From Streptomyces mutabilis (GTDB taxonomy: Bacteria > Actinomycetota > Actinomycetes > Streptomycetales > Streptomycetaceae), in contig NZ_BMTT01000005.1 of NCBI RefSeq assembly GCF_014649815.1, positions 1 through 64,000 of the forward strand: a stretch of DNA of 64,000 nt. Direction: 5' to 3'. Numbering within the stretch: the first letter of the stretch is position 1; every line of letters starts with the position of its first letter. The notes under the pieces are model-generated. The model ran no database searches and was not told the DNA's origin. It was given only the letters and a program-made list of their open reading frames with translations. Positions 45,377-54,240 of the stretch are shown here, in pieces. Position numbers and translations under genes: made by a program.

Positions 45377-45399
45377 CCCGGCGGACGGAGCCCGCCGGG
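45377..45399. terminator. Possible hairpin between convergent genes
   Basis: CCCGGCGG / CCGCCGGG with a 7-base loop, 29 bp after the membrane protein stop. A second, longer-loop pair (GACCGGCGGG with CCCGCCGGTC, 45409-45465) lies nearby. Weaker than other hairpins in the window. Confidence 0.4.
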
Positions 45400-45496
45400 A
45401 AGACGCGGGACCGGCGGGTCAACGGCGAAGTGCTCCGCCGCCGACCCGCCGCCCGCCCGCCGGTCACCCGGTGAGGCCTCCTGCCGCTCCCGGGGG

Positions 45497-46660
45497 TCAG
45501 GCCGTGTGCAGGGTCAGCCCGTAGCGGTTCAGGATCTCGTTGACGGGCTGGAACCACGTCTCCCCGCCGCTGGCGCAGTTGCCCCAACCGCCCGACGTGA
45601 CGCCCTGCGCCTGGTCGCCGCTGATGAAGGAGCCGCCCGAGTCACCGCCCTCGGCGCAGACACTGGTCTTCGTCATCTGGTGCACGGCGCCCTGGCTGTA
45701 GTTGACCGTCTCGTTCTTCGCCAGCACGGTGCCGCAGTGCCAGTGGGTGGTGGAGCCGGAGCGGCAGATCGAGGCGCCCACGGGCGCCTCGTTCGAGCCG
45801 CGCACCAGTTGGTCGGAGACCGTGCCCCAGCCGAGGACCACCGGCACCGTCCACCAGCCGCTGCCCACGCTGACCCAGGCGTAGTCGTTGCCCGGGAAGG
45901 AGGAGCCCTGGAACGTCCCGACGTGCGAGCCGTCCCAGCCGCGCACCGCCGCGCCCGCCCCGCCGCAGTGCCCGGCGGTGACGAATCCGCCGTGCACCGA
46001 GAAGCCGATGGAGCAGCGGACGTTGCCGGTGTAGTACGGGTCTCCGCCGACCGTGCCGGCCGCGAAGGTGCTCGGCGCCGAGGTCACCGTGCGCACCGTG
46101 ACCGGGCCGGCCTCGCGGGCCCGTTCCAGGAAGCGTCGGACATCGTTGTCGCCGCGTTCGCTCCTGACCACGTCCACGATCACCGAGTTGGCGGCCGGGT
46201 CGACGTGCCAGCTGCTGACGCCCGCGGGGGCGTCGATGCGGTCGATACGGTTCTTGGCCGCGTCGAGCTGCCGCGCGCTGTGCTCGACGGTGCGCACCCG
46301 CGCACCGGTGGCGGCCACCGCCCGGACCGTCGTGGGCGACGCGTCCGAGGTGACCGCCACGGTCAGTCGCGCTCGTCGGGCGTCGAACCAGGAGCCGCCG
46401 AACGCGTCCCCGGCGGCCCGGCGTGCCGTGGGCGCGAGGTCGGTGGCGCGGCGTTCAGCCGCTAGCCGGTCCTCGGCCTCGGCCCGGGTGAGGCCGAAGT
46501 CCCGCTGCATGGCGTCCAGGAGACCGGCGGAAGCAGCCTGTTCGTCGGCGGAGCCGGTGGTGGTGCCGGCCGCCGAGGCCGGCAGCGTGCCGGTCGCGGT
46601 GAGGCCGCCGAGCACGAGGAGGGTGGCCAGGCCGAGATGCCTGAGTCTGCTGCGTCTCAC
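45497..46660 (-). CDS. Secreted S1 family serine protease (streptogrisin/alpha-lytic protease type)
   Basis: A 387-residue preproprotease. The signal peptide is VRRSRLRHLGLATLLVLGG to about residue 32 (LPASAAG). An alpha-lytic-type pro-domain covers about 40-185. The mature chymotrypsin-fold protease begins near VGGDPYYTGNVRCSIG. Triad: His in FVTAGHCGG, Asp in PGNDYAWVSV, Ser in CAEGGDSGGSFISG. Paired cysteines fit streptogrisin disulphides. GTG at 46660 follows GAAGGG; a longer in-frame start would only add basic residues. A GAGAGCGCTCTC palindrome lies 67 bp upstream. Confidence 0.92.
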   Translation of the reverse strand: MRRSRLRHLGLATLLVLGGLTATGTLPASAAGTTTGSADEQAASAGLLDAMQRDFGLTRAEAEDRLAAERRATDLAPTARRAAGDAFGGSWFDARRARLTVAVTSDASPTTVRAVAATGARVRTVEHSARQLDAAKNRIDRIDAPAGVSSWHVDPAANSVIVDVVRSERGDNDVRRFLERAREAGPVTVRTVTSAPSTFAAGTVGGDPYYTGNVRCSIGFSVHGGFVTAGHCGGAGAAVRGWDGSHVGTFQGSSFPGNDYAWVSVGSGWWTVPVVLGWGTVSDQLVRGSNEAPVGASICRSGSTTHWHCGTVLAKNETVNYSQGAVHQMTKTSVCAEGGDSGGSFISGDQAQGVTSGGWGNCASGGETWFQPVNEILNRYGLTLHTA

Positions 46661-46726
46661 GGGAGTTGCCCTTCGTCGTTCCAGCAAGGTGGGGGTGGAA
46701 CTGTTGGGTGGAACAACCGCGGTTCT

Positions 46727-46738
46727 GAGAGCGCTCTC
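46727..46738. promoter_or_regulatory. Palindromic GAGAGCGCTCTC box, LacI-type operator candidate
   Basis: Perfect 12-base palindrome with the AGCGCT core of CebR-type operators (TGGGAGCGCTCCCA), in the upstream region of the secreted protease gene. The remaining 46661-46866 sequence shows no gene. Confidence 0.45.
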
Positions 46739-46866
46739 TTCGAGGTCGCTTCGAGCTTAGCCAGGACGGAAGATCAGGTCCATGCCAATGCAGGCCTTTC
46801 CGGGAGAGCTTCGTGCGGAAGGCCGGCCGGCTCCGCGCGCTCCCGCGGGTGCCGGCCGGCACCGGC

Positions 46867-49299
46867 TCACTTCGGCAGATCCGCCGGGTCGGTGCCCCAC
46901 CGCGTGTCGGGCCGCTCCGCCAGTCCGAACCCGAGCGTGCCACCGCGCAGCGTCAGCCGTGCGCCCGTCCACGAAGCCTCGTGCGCGCGCCCGTTCAGAC
47001 GTACGGAGTCCACGTAACGGTGCTCGGCGTCGGCTCCGGGCGCCGTCACCGTGATGTCGGTGCCTCCCGGCCGGTCGAGCACCGCCTCGGTGAACACCGG
47101 GGCGCCCAGGAGCAGATCGGCGCTGCCCGGCGTGCGCGGATACAGGCCGAGGCAGGCGAAGACGTACCAGGCGGACATGGTGCCCAGGTCGTCGTTGCCG
47201 GGGAGCCCGGACGGCCCGGTGCCGTACACCGTGTCGACGATCTGCCGCACCGTCGCCTGCGTCTTCCACGGCTGCCCGAGCGCGTTGTACAGCCACGGGG
47301 CATGGATGCCGGGCTCGTTGGTCGGGTCGTAGCGCAGGGCGTCGCCGCCGCCCACCGACCAGGAACCGTCCGGCCTGTGGAAGAAGCCGTCCAGCCGGGC
47401 CGCCGCGACGTCTCGGCCGCCCATGGCCGCCGCCAGCCCCCGCACGTCCTGGGGCACCATCCACGTGTAAGTGGCGCTGGTGCCCTGTGCGAAGCCGGTG
47501 CCCGTTCCCGGGCCGAACGGCGTCACCCAGGAGCCGTCGAGGTTGCGCGCCTGGACGTAACCGCCCTCGGGCGTGGCGTCCGGGTTGAAGACGTTACGCC
47601 ACCACCCGGCACGGTCGGCGAAGACCTCGGCCTCCTTCTCGCGGCCCAACAGCCGCGCCCACTCGGCGAGCGCCGAGTCGGCCACCGCGGCCTCCAGCGT
47701 CTCGGCGGCGCCGCCCCAGCAGTGGCAGGCGTCCTGAGCCGCGTAGTGCGAGGCCAGGTACTGCTCCAGGTTGGGCCGCTGCCCCTCGCACTGGCCCGGG
47801 CAGCCCGCTTCGGACAGCCCGTCGGGGTGCGGCACGGTGGCCTGCCGGACCAGGGAGTCGAAGGCGCCCTCGTAGTCGAAGTCGCGTACGCCCATCGCGT
47901 AGAAAGTGGCCAGCGTCGCCGCGGACGGGTCGCCGGTCATCACGTGGGTGGCGCCGCTGACGTGGATCCAGCGGTCCCACACCCCGCCGTTCTGCCGGGC
48001 GAAGTTGTACAGCGACTGGGCGAAGTCCCCCGCCACCTTCGGCTTGAGCAGTGCGAGCAGTTGGACGTGGGCCCGGTACTGGTCCCAGCCCGAGAAGTTG
48101 CTGTACTGCGCTCGTTGGCCGCGCCCCACGCGATGGACGGCTTGGTCCATGCCGACGTACCGGCCGTCGGTGTCGCTGATCAGGCTGGGCTGCATGAAGG
48201 AGTGGTAGAGCGCCGTGTAGAAGGCGGTGCGGCGCTCCGGCGTACTGCCCTGCACCCGCACGGAGTTCAGCTCGCGGTCCCAGGCCCGGGAGCCCGCCCG
48301 CGCCACTTGGTCGACGCTCGCGCGCGGCGGGACCTCGTCGCGCAGGTTGGCCTCGGCGCCCGCGACACTGACGTAGGAGATGCCGATCCGCATCCGGACA
48401 TCGTTGTCGGAGGAGGTGTCGAAGCCGACCCAGCCGCCGGAGCCCCGGCCCGCGCGCTCCGCGCCGGTCGCGTAGCCCTCGCCGCCGGACGCGCTCGTCG
48501 AGCCGGGGGAGAGCGTGTCGTCCTTCCAGGTGCCGACCTCGGTGAAGGCACGGTCGAAGGAGGCGCTGAAGTACAGCTTGTAATAGCTCTTGCGGTTGTT
48601 CTCCCCGCCGTTGGCCCGTCGGCCGCAGAAGGCGCCCGTGTGCACCCAGCCGGTCACCTTGCGGTGGGCGGCGTCGATGTCGACGTGCGCGTTCTCGCTG
48701 CCGTTGAGCGAGTTGGAGACCCGGAAGAGCAGGTTGGCCGGCTCGTCCTCGGGGAAGCTGAAGTCGGCCACGCCGGCCCGCTCACTGACGGCCAGGTCGG
48801 CGGCGGCGCCGGAGGCGAGGCCGACGGTGTAGCGGCCGGGAACTGCCTTCTCGTCGGAGTGGCTGAAGTCCGAGGCGTACACCTGGTCCTCGGTGTCCGC
48901 CGAGGGGGACGAGGTGACGTCGCCGACGAACGGCATGATCGGTACGTCGCCGGCGGCTCCGGGGTGACAGCCGGCCCCGTTGACGTGGGTCAGGCTCAGT
49001 CCGCGGATGCGGGTGGTGTCGTACGAGTAGCCGTTGGCCGCCGCCGTGTTGGTCTGGTCGCCCGCCGTGCTGGTGGGCGACCAGGCGATCATGCCGAAGG
49101 GGAGGGTGGCGCCGGGGTAGGTGTTGCCGCCGTTCGCCGAGCCGATCAGGGGGTCGACGAACGAGGACGGCCGGACCGGGGACCGGTCCGCCGCACCGGC
49201 CGGGAGCGGGGCGGCCCCCACGGCCAGGAGGGTGGCGATCACGGCCGCGGCCGATCTGGTGCCGAGACGCCTCAGTGCGCGTACGTCAGGACGACGCAT
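46867..49299 (-). CDS. Secreted GH92 family alpha-mannosidase
   Basis: An 810-residue secreted glycoside hydrolase. The signal peptide (MRRPDVRALRRLGTR plus a hydrophobic stretch) ends near GAAPLPAGAA. GH92 hallmarks are VDPLIGSANGGNTYPGATL, FGMIAWSP, GLSLTHVNGAGC, then FSGWDQYRAHVQLLAL, and in the C-terminal (alpha/alpha)6 domain LPGNDDLGTMSAWYVFACLG (about 700). GH92 enzymes are calcium-dependent exo-mannosidases acting on fungal or host N-glycan mannans. ATG at 49299; a longer open frame to the right has no signal or family similarity. Divergent from the SRPBCC gene; the 285-bp gap shows no recognisable operator. Confidence 0.93.
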   Translation of the reverse strand: MRRPDVRALRRLGTRSAAAVIATLLAVGAAPLPAGAADRSPVRPSSFVDPLIGSANGGNTYPGATLPFGMIAWSPTSTAGDQTNTAAANGYSYDTTRIRGLSLTHVNGAGCHPGAAGDVPIMPFVGDVTSSPSADTEDQVYASDFSHSDEKAVPGRYTVGLASGAAADLAVSERAGVADFSFPEDEPANLLFRVSNSLNGSENAHVDIDAAHRKVTGWVHTGAFCGRRANGGENNRKSYYKLYFSASFDRAFTEVGTWKDDTLSPGSTSASGGEGYATGAERAGRGSGGWVGFDTSSDNDVRMRIGISYVSVAGAEANLRDEVPPRASVDQVARAGSRAWDRELNSVRVQGSTPERRTAFYTALYHSFMQPSLISDTDGRYVGMDQAVHRVGRGQRAQYSNFSGWDQYRAHVQLLALLKPKVAGDFAQSLYNFARQNGGVWDRWIHVSGATHVMTGDPSAATLATFYAMGVRDFDYEGAFDSLVRQATVPHPDGLSEAGCPGQCEGQRPNLEQYLASHYAAQDACHCWGGAAETLEAAVADSALAEWARLLGREKEAEVFADRAGWWRNVFNPDATPEGGYVQARNLDGSWVTPFGPGTGTGFAQGTSATYTWMVPQDVRGLAAAMGGRDVAAARLDGFFHRPDGSWSVGGGDALRYDPTNEPGIHAPWLYNALGQPWKTQATVRQIVDTVYGTGPSGLPGNDDLGTMSAWYVFACLGLYPRTPGSADLLLGAPVFTEAVLDRPGGTDITVTAPGADAEHRYVDSVRLNGRAHEASWTGARLTLRGGTLGFGLAERPDTRWGTDPADLPK

Positions 49300-49584
49300 A
49301 GGGAAAGTCGCCTTTCGAGTCGGGACAGGGACCCGGGGCACCGCGGGGGACCGCGGCGCGGGACGATCTTCGGGCGGGGCAAGGCTAGGAGACGGTGTGG
49401 AGGGACGGAAGAGCCCGCCGGGACCTGCGGGCGACCGCGAGGTGAACGGTCCCGGTCCCGCCTTCGCGGTGCCGCGGTCCCGGCTGGTCCGGCCGCGTGC
49501 CACGCCCCCCCGGGTTGGGCTGCGCAGGGCTGGGCACTCAATGCTGCGTCCTTGCAGTGACGGCTTCGGGCGTGGGAGGCACGC

Positions 49585-50085
49585 ATGGCGGTGCGGCATC
49601 GGTTGATCCAGGCGAGCCCGCAGGCGGTGTGGGACGTCCTCGCGGACGGCAACCGGTACGTCGAGTGGGTGGTGGGGCCCTCCGACGTCACCCCCACCTC
49701 CGGGCAGTGGCCGCAGGTCGGCGCGACGATCGCCTACGAGGTCCGGCTCGGTCCGGTGCGGCTGAACAACGAATCCGTGGTCAGGCGCTGTGTAGCGGGC
49801 TCCGAGCTGGAGATCGAGGCCAAGGCGGGCCGGATCGGCACCGCCCGCATCGCCATCGAGCTGCGCTCCTGGGGCGAGCAGTGCCTGGTGATCGTGGACG
49901 AACACCCGTTGCGCGGGCCCGGCGGCTTCGTGCACAACGTGGGCGTCGAGGCCCTGATACAGGTGCGGCACCGCGCGATGCTCGCCAGGCTCGCGAAACT
50001 CTGCGAGTCGGGCGACGGAAGCCGGCCGGACCCGGCGGACACGGGCGGGTCGGTGCGGTTCGAAACGGGAACCGGCCGTGCCTGA
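49585..50085 (+). CDS. SRPBCC (polyketide cyclase/dehydrase-like) family protein
   Basis: A 166-residue helix-grip fold protein: MAVRHRLIQASPQAVWDVLA, then WVVGPSDVTPTSGQWPQVG, LELRS-type central strands, and the C-terminal helix VEALIQVRHRAMLARLAKLC. The fold offers a hydrophobic cavity for lipids, carotenoids or polyketides. The TGGGAGG ribosome binding site is good. The next gene (desaturase-like) starts 8 bases before this stop, so the two are translationally coupled. This favours a role as ligand-binding or chaperone partner of the oxidoreductase. Confidence 0.85.
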   Translation: MAVRHRLIQASPQAVWDVLADGNRYVEWVVGPSDVTPTSGQWPQVGATIAYEVRLGPVRLNNESVVRRCVAGSELEIEAKAGRIGTARIAIELRSWGEQCLVIVDEHPLRGPGGFVHNVGVEALIQVRHRAMLARLAKLCESGDGSRPDPADTGGSVRFETGTGRA

Positions 50086-51697
50086 CGCCGTGGTCATCGG
50101 GTCGGGCCCCAATGGGCTGGTGGCGGCCAACCTGCTGGCCGACGCCGGCTGGAGCGTCGAGGTCCTCGAGGAGCAGCCCGAGCCGGGCGGCGCGGTGCGC
50201 CACGACCGCGAGGTCGCCCCCGCCTTCGTCAGCGACCTGTTCAGCTCCTTCTACCCGCTCGCCGTCGCCTCCCCGGTCCTCGCCGGACTGCGGCTGCACG
50301 ACCACGGACTGCGCTGGGCCCACGCCCCGCACGTGCTCGCCCACCCCCTGACCGACGGCACCTGCGCCGTCCTCGACCGTGACGCCGGCACCACCGCCGC
50401 CTCGCTCGACGCCTTCGCGCCCGGTGACGGCGCCGCCTGGGACCGGCTGCACGAGGTGTGGGACCGCTACCGGGCCGACATCCTCGACGCCCTCTTCACG
50501 CCCTTCCCCCCGATCCGCGCCGTCGCCCGGCTTGCCCTGCGGCTGCGTGCCGGGGGCGGCCTCCGGCTTTCCCGCAGCCTGGTGCTGCCGGTGCGCCGGC
50601 TGGGCGAGGAGGAGTTCCGCGGCGAGGGCGGCAAGCTGCTCCTGGCCGGCAACGCGCTGCACGCCGACCTCGCCCCCGAGGCGGCCGGGAGCGGCGGCTT
50701 CGGCTGGTTGATGTCGATGCTCGGCCAGACCTACGGCTTCCCGGTGCCGGTCGGCGGCGCGGGCGCGCTCACCGCCGCCCTGGTCCACCGGCTGCGTGCC
50801 CGCGGCGGCACCGTGCGGTGCGGACAGCGCGTCGAGCGGGTCGTGGTCCGCGACCGCCGCGCGGTGGGCGTCCGCACGGCCGGCGGCGAGACGGTCGCCG
50901 CACGCCGCGCGGTCCTGGCGGACGTGTCGGTGCCCGCGCTCTACGGCGATCTCGTCGCCCCCGAGCATGTGCCCGCCCAGGTCCTCGCCGATCTGCGCCG
51001 CTTCCAGTGGGACTTCGCCACCTTCAAGGTGGACTGGGCGCTGGACGGTCCCGTGCCCTGGAGGTGCGAGGACGCGGCTCGGGCCGGCACCGTGCACCTG
51101 GCCGACGGCCTCGACGAGCTGACCCGGTTCGCCGCCCAGATCGCCATGCGGCAGGTCCCCGACCGTCCCTTCTCACTGTTCGGGCAGATGACGACCACCG
51201 ACCCGTCCCGCTCACCGAGCGGCACCGAGTCCGCCTGGGCCTACACCCACGTCCCCCACGACATCCGGGCCGACGCGGGCGACGAGGGCATCACCGGCAG
51301 CTGGGACGCCAAGGACCAAGAACTCATGGCCGACCGGGTCGAGCGCCAGGTGGAACGCTTCGCGCCCGGCTTCCGCGCGCTGATCCGGGCCCGCCGGGTT
51401 CTGGCCCCGCCGACGCTGCAGGCCATGGACGCCAACCTGGAGGGCGGCGCGATCAACGGCGGCACCACCGCCATGCACCAGCAACTCTTCTTCCGGCCCG
51501 TGCCCGGCGCGGGGCGCCCCGAGACCCCGGTGGCCGGTCTCTTCCTGGCCTCCGCGGGCGCCCACCCGGGCGGCGGAGTGCACGGGGCGCCGGGTGCCAA
51601 CGCGGCCCGCGCCGCCCTGCGCCGGCACCGGTTCGCCGACCTGACGCGGGTGCAGCGCGCCCTCACCCGCCGCGACCGGGCCGGCGACAAGAAGTGA
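50078..51697 (+). CDS. FAD-dependent oxidoreductase, phytoene desaturase/retinol saturase-like
   Basis: A 539-residue flavoprotein. The N-terminal dinucleotide motif is VVIGSGPNGLVAANLLAD, then EEQPEPGGAVRHD. The middle has SMLGQTYGFPVPVGGAGAL, the CrtI-like signature near the second FAD segment. The C terminus has LFLASAGAHPGGGVHGAPG, which closes the FAD site. It belongs to the wider CrtI/COG1233 group rather than being phytoene desaturase itself; the window has a separate crtI. It is coupled to the SRPBCC gene upstream and followed after 34 bp by an SDR gene. Substrate unknown, probably a lipid or isoprenoid. Confidence 0.85.
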   Translation: MPDAVVIGSGPNGLVAANLLADAGWSVEVLEEQPEPGGAVRHDREVAPAFVSDLFSSFYPLAVASPVLAGLRLHDHGLRWAHAPHVLAHPLTDGTCAVLDRDAGTTAASLDAFAPGDGAAWDRLHEVWDRYRADILDALFTPFPPIRAVARLALRLRAGGGLRLSRSLVLPVRRLGEEEFRGEGGKLLLAGNALHADLAPEAAGSGGFGWLMSMLGQTYGFPVPVGGAGALTAALVHRLRARGGTVRCGQRVERVVVRDRRAVGVRTAGGETVAARRAVLADVSVPALYGDLVAPEHVPAQVLADLRRFQWDFATFKVDWALDGPVPWRCEDAARAGTVHLADGLDELTRFAAQIAMRQVPDRPFSLFGQMTTTDPSRSPSGTESAWAYTHVPHDIRADAGDEGITGSWDAKDQELMADRVERQVERFAPGFRALIRARRVLAPPTLQAMDANLEGGAINGGTTAMHQQLFFRPVPGAGRPETPVAGLFLASAGAHPGGGVHGAPGANAARAALRRHRFADLTRVQRALTRRDRAGDKK

Positions 51698-51731
51698 CCC
51701 GCCCCCAGTACCCGGAGAAAGGGGCCGACCG

Positions 51732-52613
51732 GTGACGGACTCTCCCCTGCGCGACCGCACCGTCGTGGTGACCGGCGCCGCACGCGGACTGGGCGCCGCC
51801 CTCGCCCACGCCTGCGCCCTGCGGGGCGCCCGGCTCGCCCTGCTCGGCCACGAGAAGCCGCTCCTGGACGCCCTGGCGGCGGCCCTGCCGAGCCCGGCGC
51901 TCGCCGTCGAGGCCGACGTCACCGATCCCGCCGCGCTGGACGAGGCGGCCCGTGAGGTGCGCAGGCGCCTCGGACCGCCGTCGGCCGTCGTCGCGAACGC
52001 AGGCATCGCGCTGGCCGGACCGTTCGCCACGTCGGACCCGGCCGAGTGGCGCCGCGTCGTCGAGGTCAACCTGACCGGCAGCGCGCACACGGCCCGCGCC
52101 TTCCTCCCGGACCTGCGCCGCACCGCCGGTTACCACCTGCAGATCGCCTCGCTGGCCACCCTGGGCGCCGCGCCCATGATGAGCGCCTACTGCGCCTCGA
52201 AGGCGGGCGTGGAGGCGTTCACCCACGCGCTGCGTGCCGAGACCGCCCACCACGGAATCGCCGTGGGCATCGCCTACCTCAACTGGATAGACACCGACAT
52301 GATCCGCGACGCGGACCGGTACGCGGTCCTGCCCGAACTGCGCGCGCACCTGCCGGCTCCGGTCCGCGGTGTCCTCCCCGCCGACGCGGTCGCCGACCGG
52401 GTGGTCCGCGCCGTGGAACGCCGCCGCACCGCCGTGTACGTGCCCCGCAGGCTGCGTTTGGCCCAGGCGGGGCGTGCGGCACTGCCGCCCGTGGTCATGC
52501 GGGTCGCCCGGCGCCACCTGCCCCGGTTGGAGAGCGAGGGGGCCATGGATCAGACCGGTCCGCTCGGTGCGGGCGGGCGGGCGGACCAGGAGGCGGAGGG
52601 CAGGGGGGCCTAG
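51732..52613 (+). CDS. SDR family oxidoreductase
   Basis: A 293-residue short-chain dehydrogenase. The cofactor motif VTGAARGLGAALAH is at about residue 15, NAGIALAGPF at about 84, catalytic Ser in LQIASLATLG, and Tyr-Lys in MSAYCASKAGVE (about 155-159). IAYLNWIDTDMIRDADR follows. The C-terminal extension (RRTAVYVPRRLRLAQAG and after) resembles SDRs acting on long-chain or isoprenoid substrates. GTG at 51732 after GGAGAAAGGGG. Last gene of the SRPBCC-flavoprotein-SDR operon, convergent with crtU. Confidence 0.85.
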   Translation: MTDSPLRDRTVVVTGAARGLGAALAHACALRGARLALLGHEKPLLDALAAALPSPALAVEADVTDPAALDEAAREVRRRLGPPSAVVANAGIALAGPFATSDPAEWRRVVEVNLTGSAHTARAFLPDLRRTAGYHLQIASLATLGAAPMMSAYCASKAGVEAFTHALRAETAHHGIAVGIAYLNWIDTDMIRDADRYAVLPELRAHLPAPVRGVLPADAVADRVVRAVERRRTAVYVPRRLRLAQAGRAALPPVVMRVARRHLPRLESEGAMDQTGPLGAGGRADQEAEGRGA

Positions 52614-52683
52614 CCGCCGCACGGAACCGCGAGTGCTTCGGCTCGTACGGCACCAGGTGCCCGCGTCGTGCGTGCCGCGGGTG

Positions 52684-54240
52684 TCAGTGCGGCGGCCCGT
52701 ACCGTCGTGCCAGGGTCCGCAGCAGCGCCGACCGGCCCCGGTCGGGCACCGTCCACAGCGTCTCGCCGCGTACCCCCCACCGTTCCAGCAGGGCGTTGGC
52801 CGCGAGGAACCCGGAGGTGGCGGCGCGTTCCATCAGGGCCACGGGCAGGCCCGTACGGACCAGGTCCCCGGCGACCACGACGGACGGGTCGGGGGTGCGC
52901 ACCGTCGGACGGTCGCGGTAGCCGCCGACGGGGAACAACGGGCAGTCGTCCCGCCACTCGTGCCGGGCGGCCAGGACGCGCGCCTGACGGGTCTCGGGAT
53001 ACACCTGGTGCAACTGGTCGACGACGCGCTTCTCCTCGACCTCCCGGACGGCCGTGGCCGGCACGGCGTAGGCGTGGAGCTCGACGACGGATCCGCCGGT
53101 GCGCGCCGCCCAGCGGGCCGCCTCGCCGTCCCACCGGCAGAGCACGCTGACGTTGTCCAGCGAGCCGTAGCCGCTGGTGCCGAGGAAACCGGGTCGGCCG
53201 GACGCGACCGGACGGTCCAGCCACAGCCGGGACACCAGGAACGGCGGGGCGTTCCGCAGCCGCGCCACCCGGTCCCGCCAGGCGGTGTCGCGCAACCCCG
53301 GCGAGCGGTCCACCAGCCCGCGCAGACCGCCGGTGTCCAGGGCGAGCACCACGGCGTCGTACGGCCGGGCACCGGCGTCGTCGACCACCAGGTGACCGCC
53401 GGACGGCCCGGGCCGCACGGACCGTACGGGCGTGTCCGTGCGCACCTCGGTCCCGAGCCGCGTCAGGTGCCCGGCCAGCGGATCCCACAGGGCCTCGGGG
53501 AACGGCTCGCGCGGGACGTCGAACAGCAGCCCCTCGCTGGAGCCGAGGAAGTAGATGTGGAACATCAGCGCCATCTCCGCAGCCGACAGTTCCCGCGGGT
53601 CGGCGAAGAAGCTGCGGGAGAACACCTCGAAGGCCAGGTGCCGGGCGGCGGCGGGGAAGCCCAGAGCGTCGAGGAAGTCGTGGGCGCTGACGTCGTCCAG
53701 ACGTTCGTGGACGCCGCGCGTGCTCACGTCCAGGAGGGGAAAGGCCGCGGCGGGCCGCATGGCCAGCAGGTCGCGCAGCCCGAAGCTGGGGCTCAGCGCG
53801 ACGAAGCCGAGAGCGCTCAGCGGGGGAGTGCGCGGCACCCGGCGGAACCCGTCGCGCAGTCCGCTGCGGTGCTGCAGCGGGTAGTCCGGCAGTCCCGTCA
53901 GCATGCCCAGGGCCGGATCGCAGCGGCGCAGCAGGCCCCGCAGGTTGTAGTACTGGCGGAAGAAGGCGTGGAAGCCACGGCTCATCGTGGCGGGCGTGCC
54001 GTCGGGCAGGGTGATCGGCCATCCGGAGACCCGTCCGCCCAGCACGGGCTCGCGTTCGTGCAGCACCACCCGCACCCCGCGCTCCGCCAGGACGGTCGCC
54101 GCCGCCAGCCCAGCGATGCCCCCGCCGACCACCGCCACGGACGGCGGATCACCACCCACCCGCTCCCGCCCCGGCCGGGGCGGCACGGCCCACGCCCGCC
54201 GGTCCCGGCCCGGGGGCCGCGCCCCGCCGCGCCGGCTCAC
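52684..54240 (-). CDS. crtU: CrtU carotenoid phi-ring synthase (isorenieratene synthase, desaturase/methyltransferase)
   Basis: A 518-residue FAD enzyme that converts beta-rings of beta-carotene to aromatic phi-rings, giving isorenieratene via beta-isorenieratene. The N-terminal FAD motif is VAVVGGGIAGLAAATVLAE, then LGGRVSGWPI. Typical CrtU segments are MSRGFHAFFRQYYNLRGLL, SAAEMALMFHIYFLGSSEG and, near the C terminus, VVAGDLVRTGLPVALMERAA. GTG at 54240 overlaps the crtT stop in GTGA. The order crtY-crtT-crtU on one strand is that of streptomycete crt clusters. Confidence 0.9.
   Translation of the reverse strand: MSRRGGARPPGRDRRAWAVPPRPGRERVGGDPPSVAVVGGGIAGLAAATVLAERGVRVVLHEREPVLGGRVSGWPITLPDGTPATMSRGFHAFFRQYYNLRGLLRRCDPALGMLTGLPDYPLQHRSGLRDGFRRVPRTPPLSALGFVALSPSFGLRDLLAMRPAAAFPLLDVSTRGVHERLDDVSAHDFLDALGFPAAARHLAFEVFSRSFFADPRELSAAEMALMFHIYFLGSSEGLLFDVPREPFPEALWDPLAGHLTRLGTEVRTDTPVRSVRPGPSGGHLVVDDAGARPYDAVVLALDTGGLRGLVDRSPGLRDTAWRDRVARLRNAPPFLVSRLWLDRPVASGRPGFLGTSGYGSLDNVSVLCRWDGEAARWAARTGGSVVELHAYAVPATAVREVEEKRVVDQLHQVYPETRQARVLAARHEWRDDCPLFPVGGYRDRPTVRTPDPSVVVAGDLVRTGLPVALMERAATSGFLAANALLERWGVRGETLWTVPDRGRSALLRTLARRYGPPH

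Noticed and set aside
46813-49560. Long rightward open frames (up to 915 codons) across the GH92 gene
   Set aside because: They are the mirror of a high-GC coding gene. The translated sequence is rich in Gly, Val and Arg without any domain, while the opposite strand encodes GH92.
49300-50130. Leftward extension of the GH92 gene start to 50130
   Set aside because: The open frame continues, but the added sequence has no signal peptide or family similarity, overlaps the SRPBCC gene on the other strand, and the ATG at 49299 gives a normal secretion signal.
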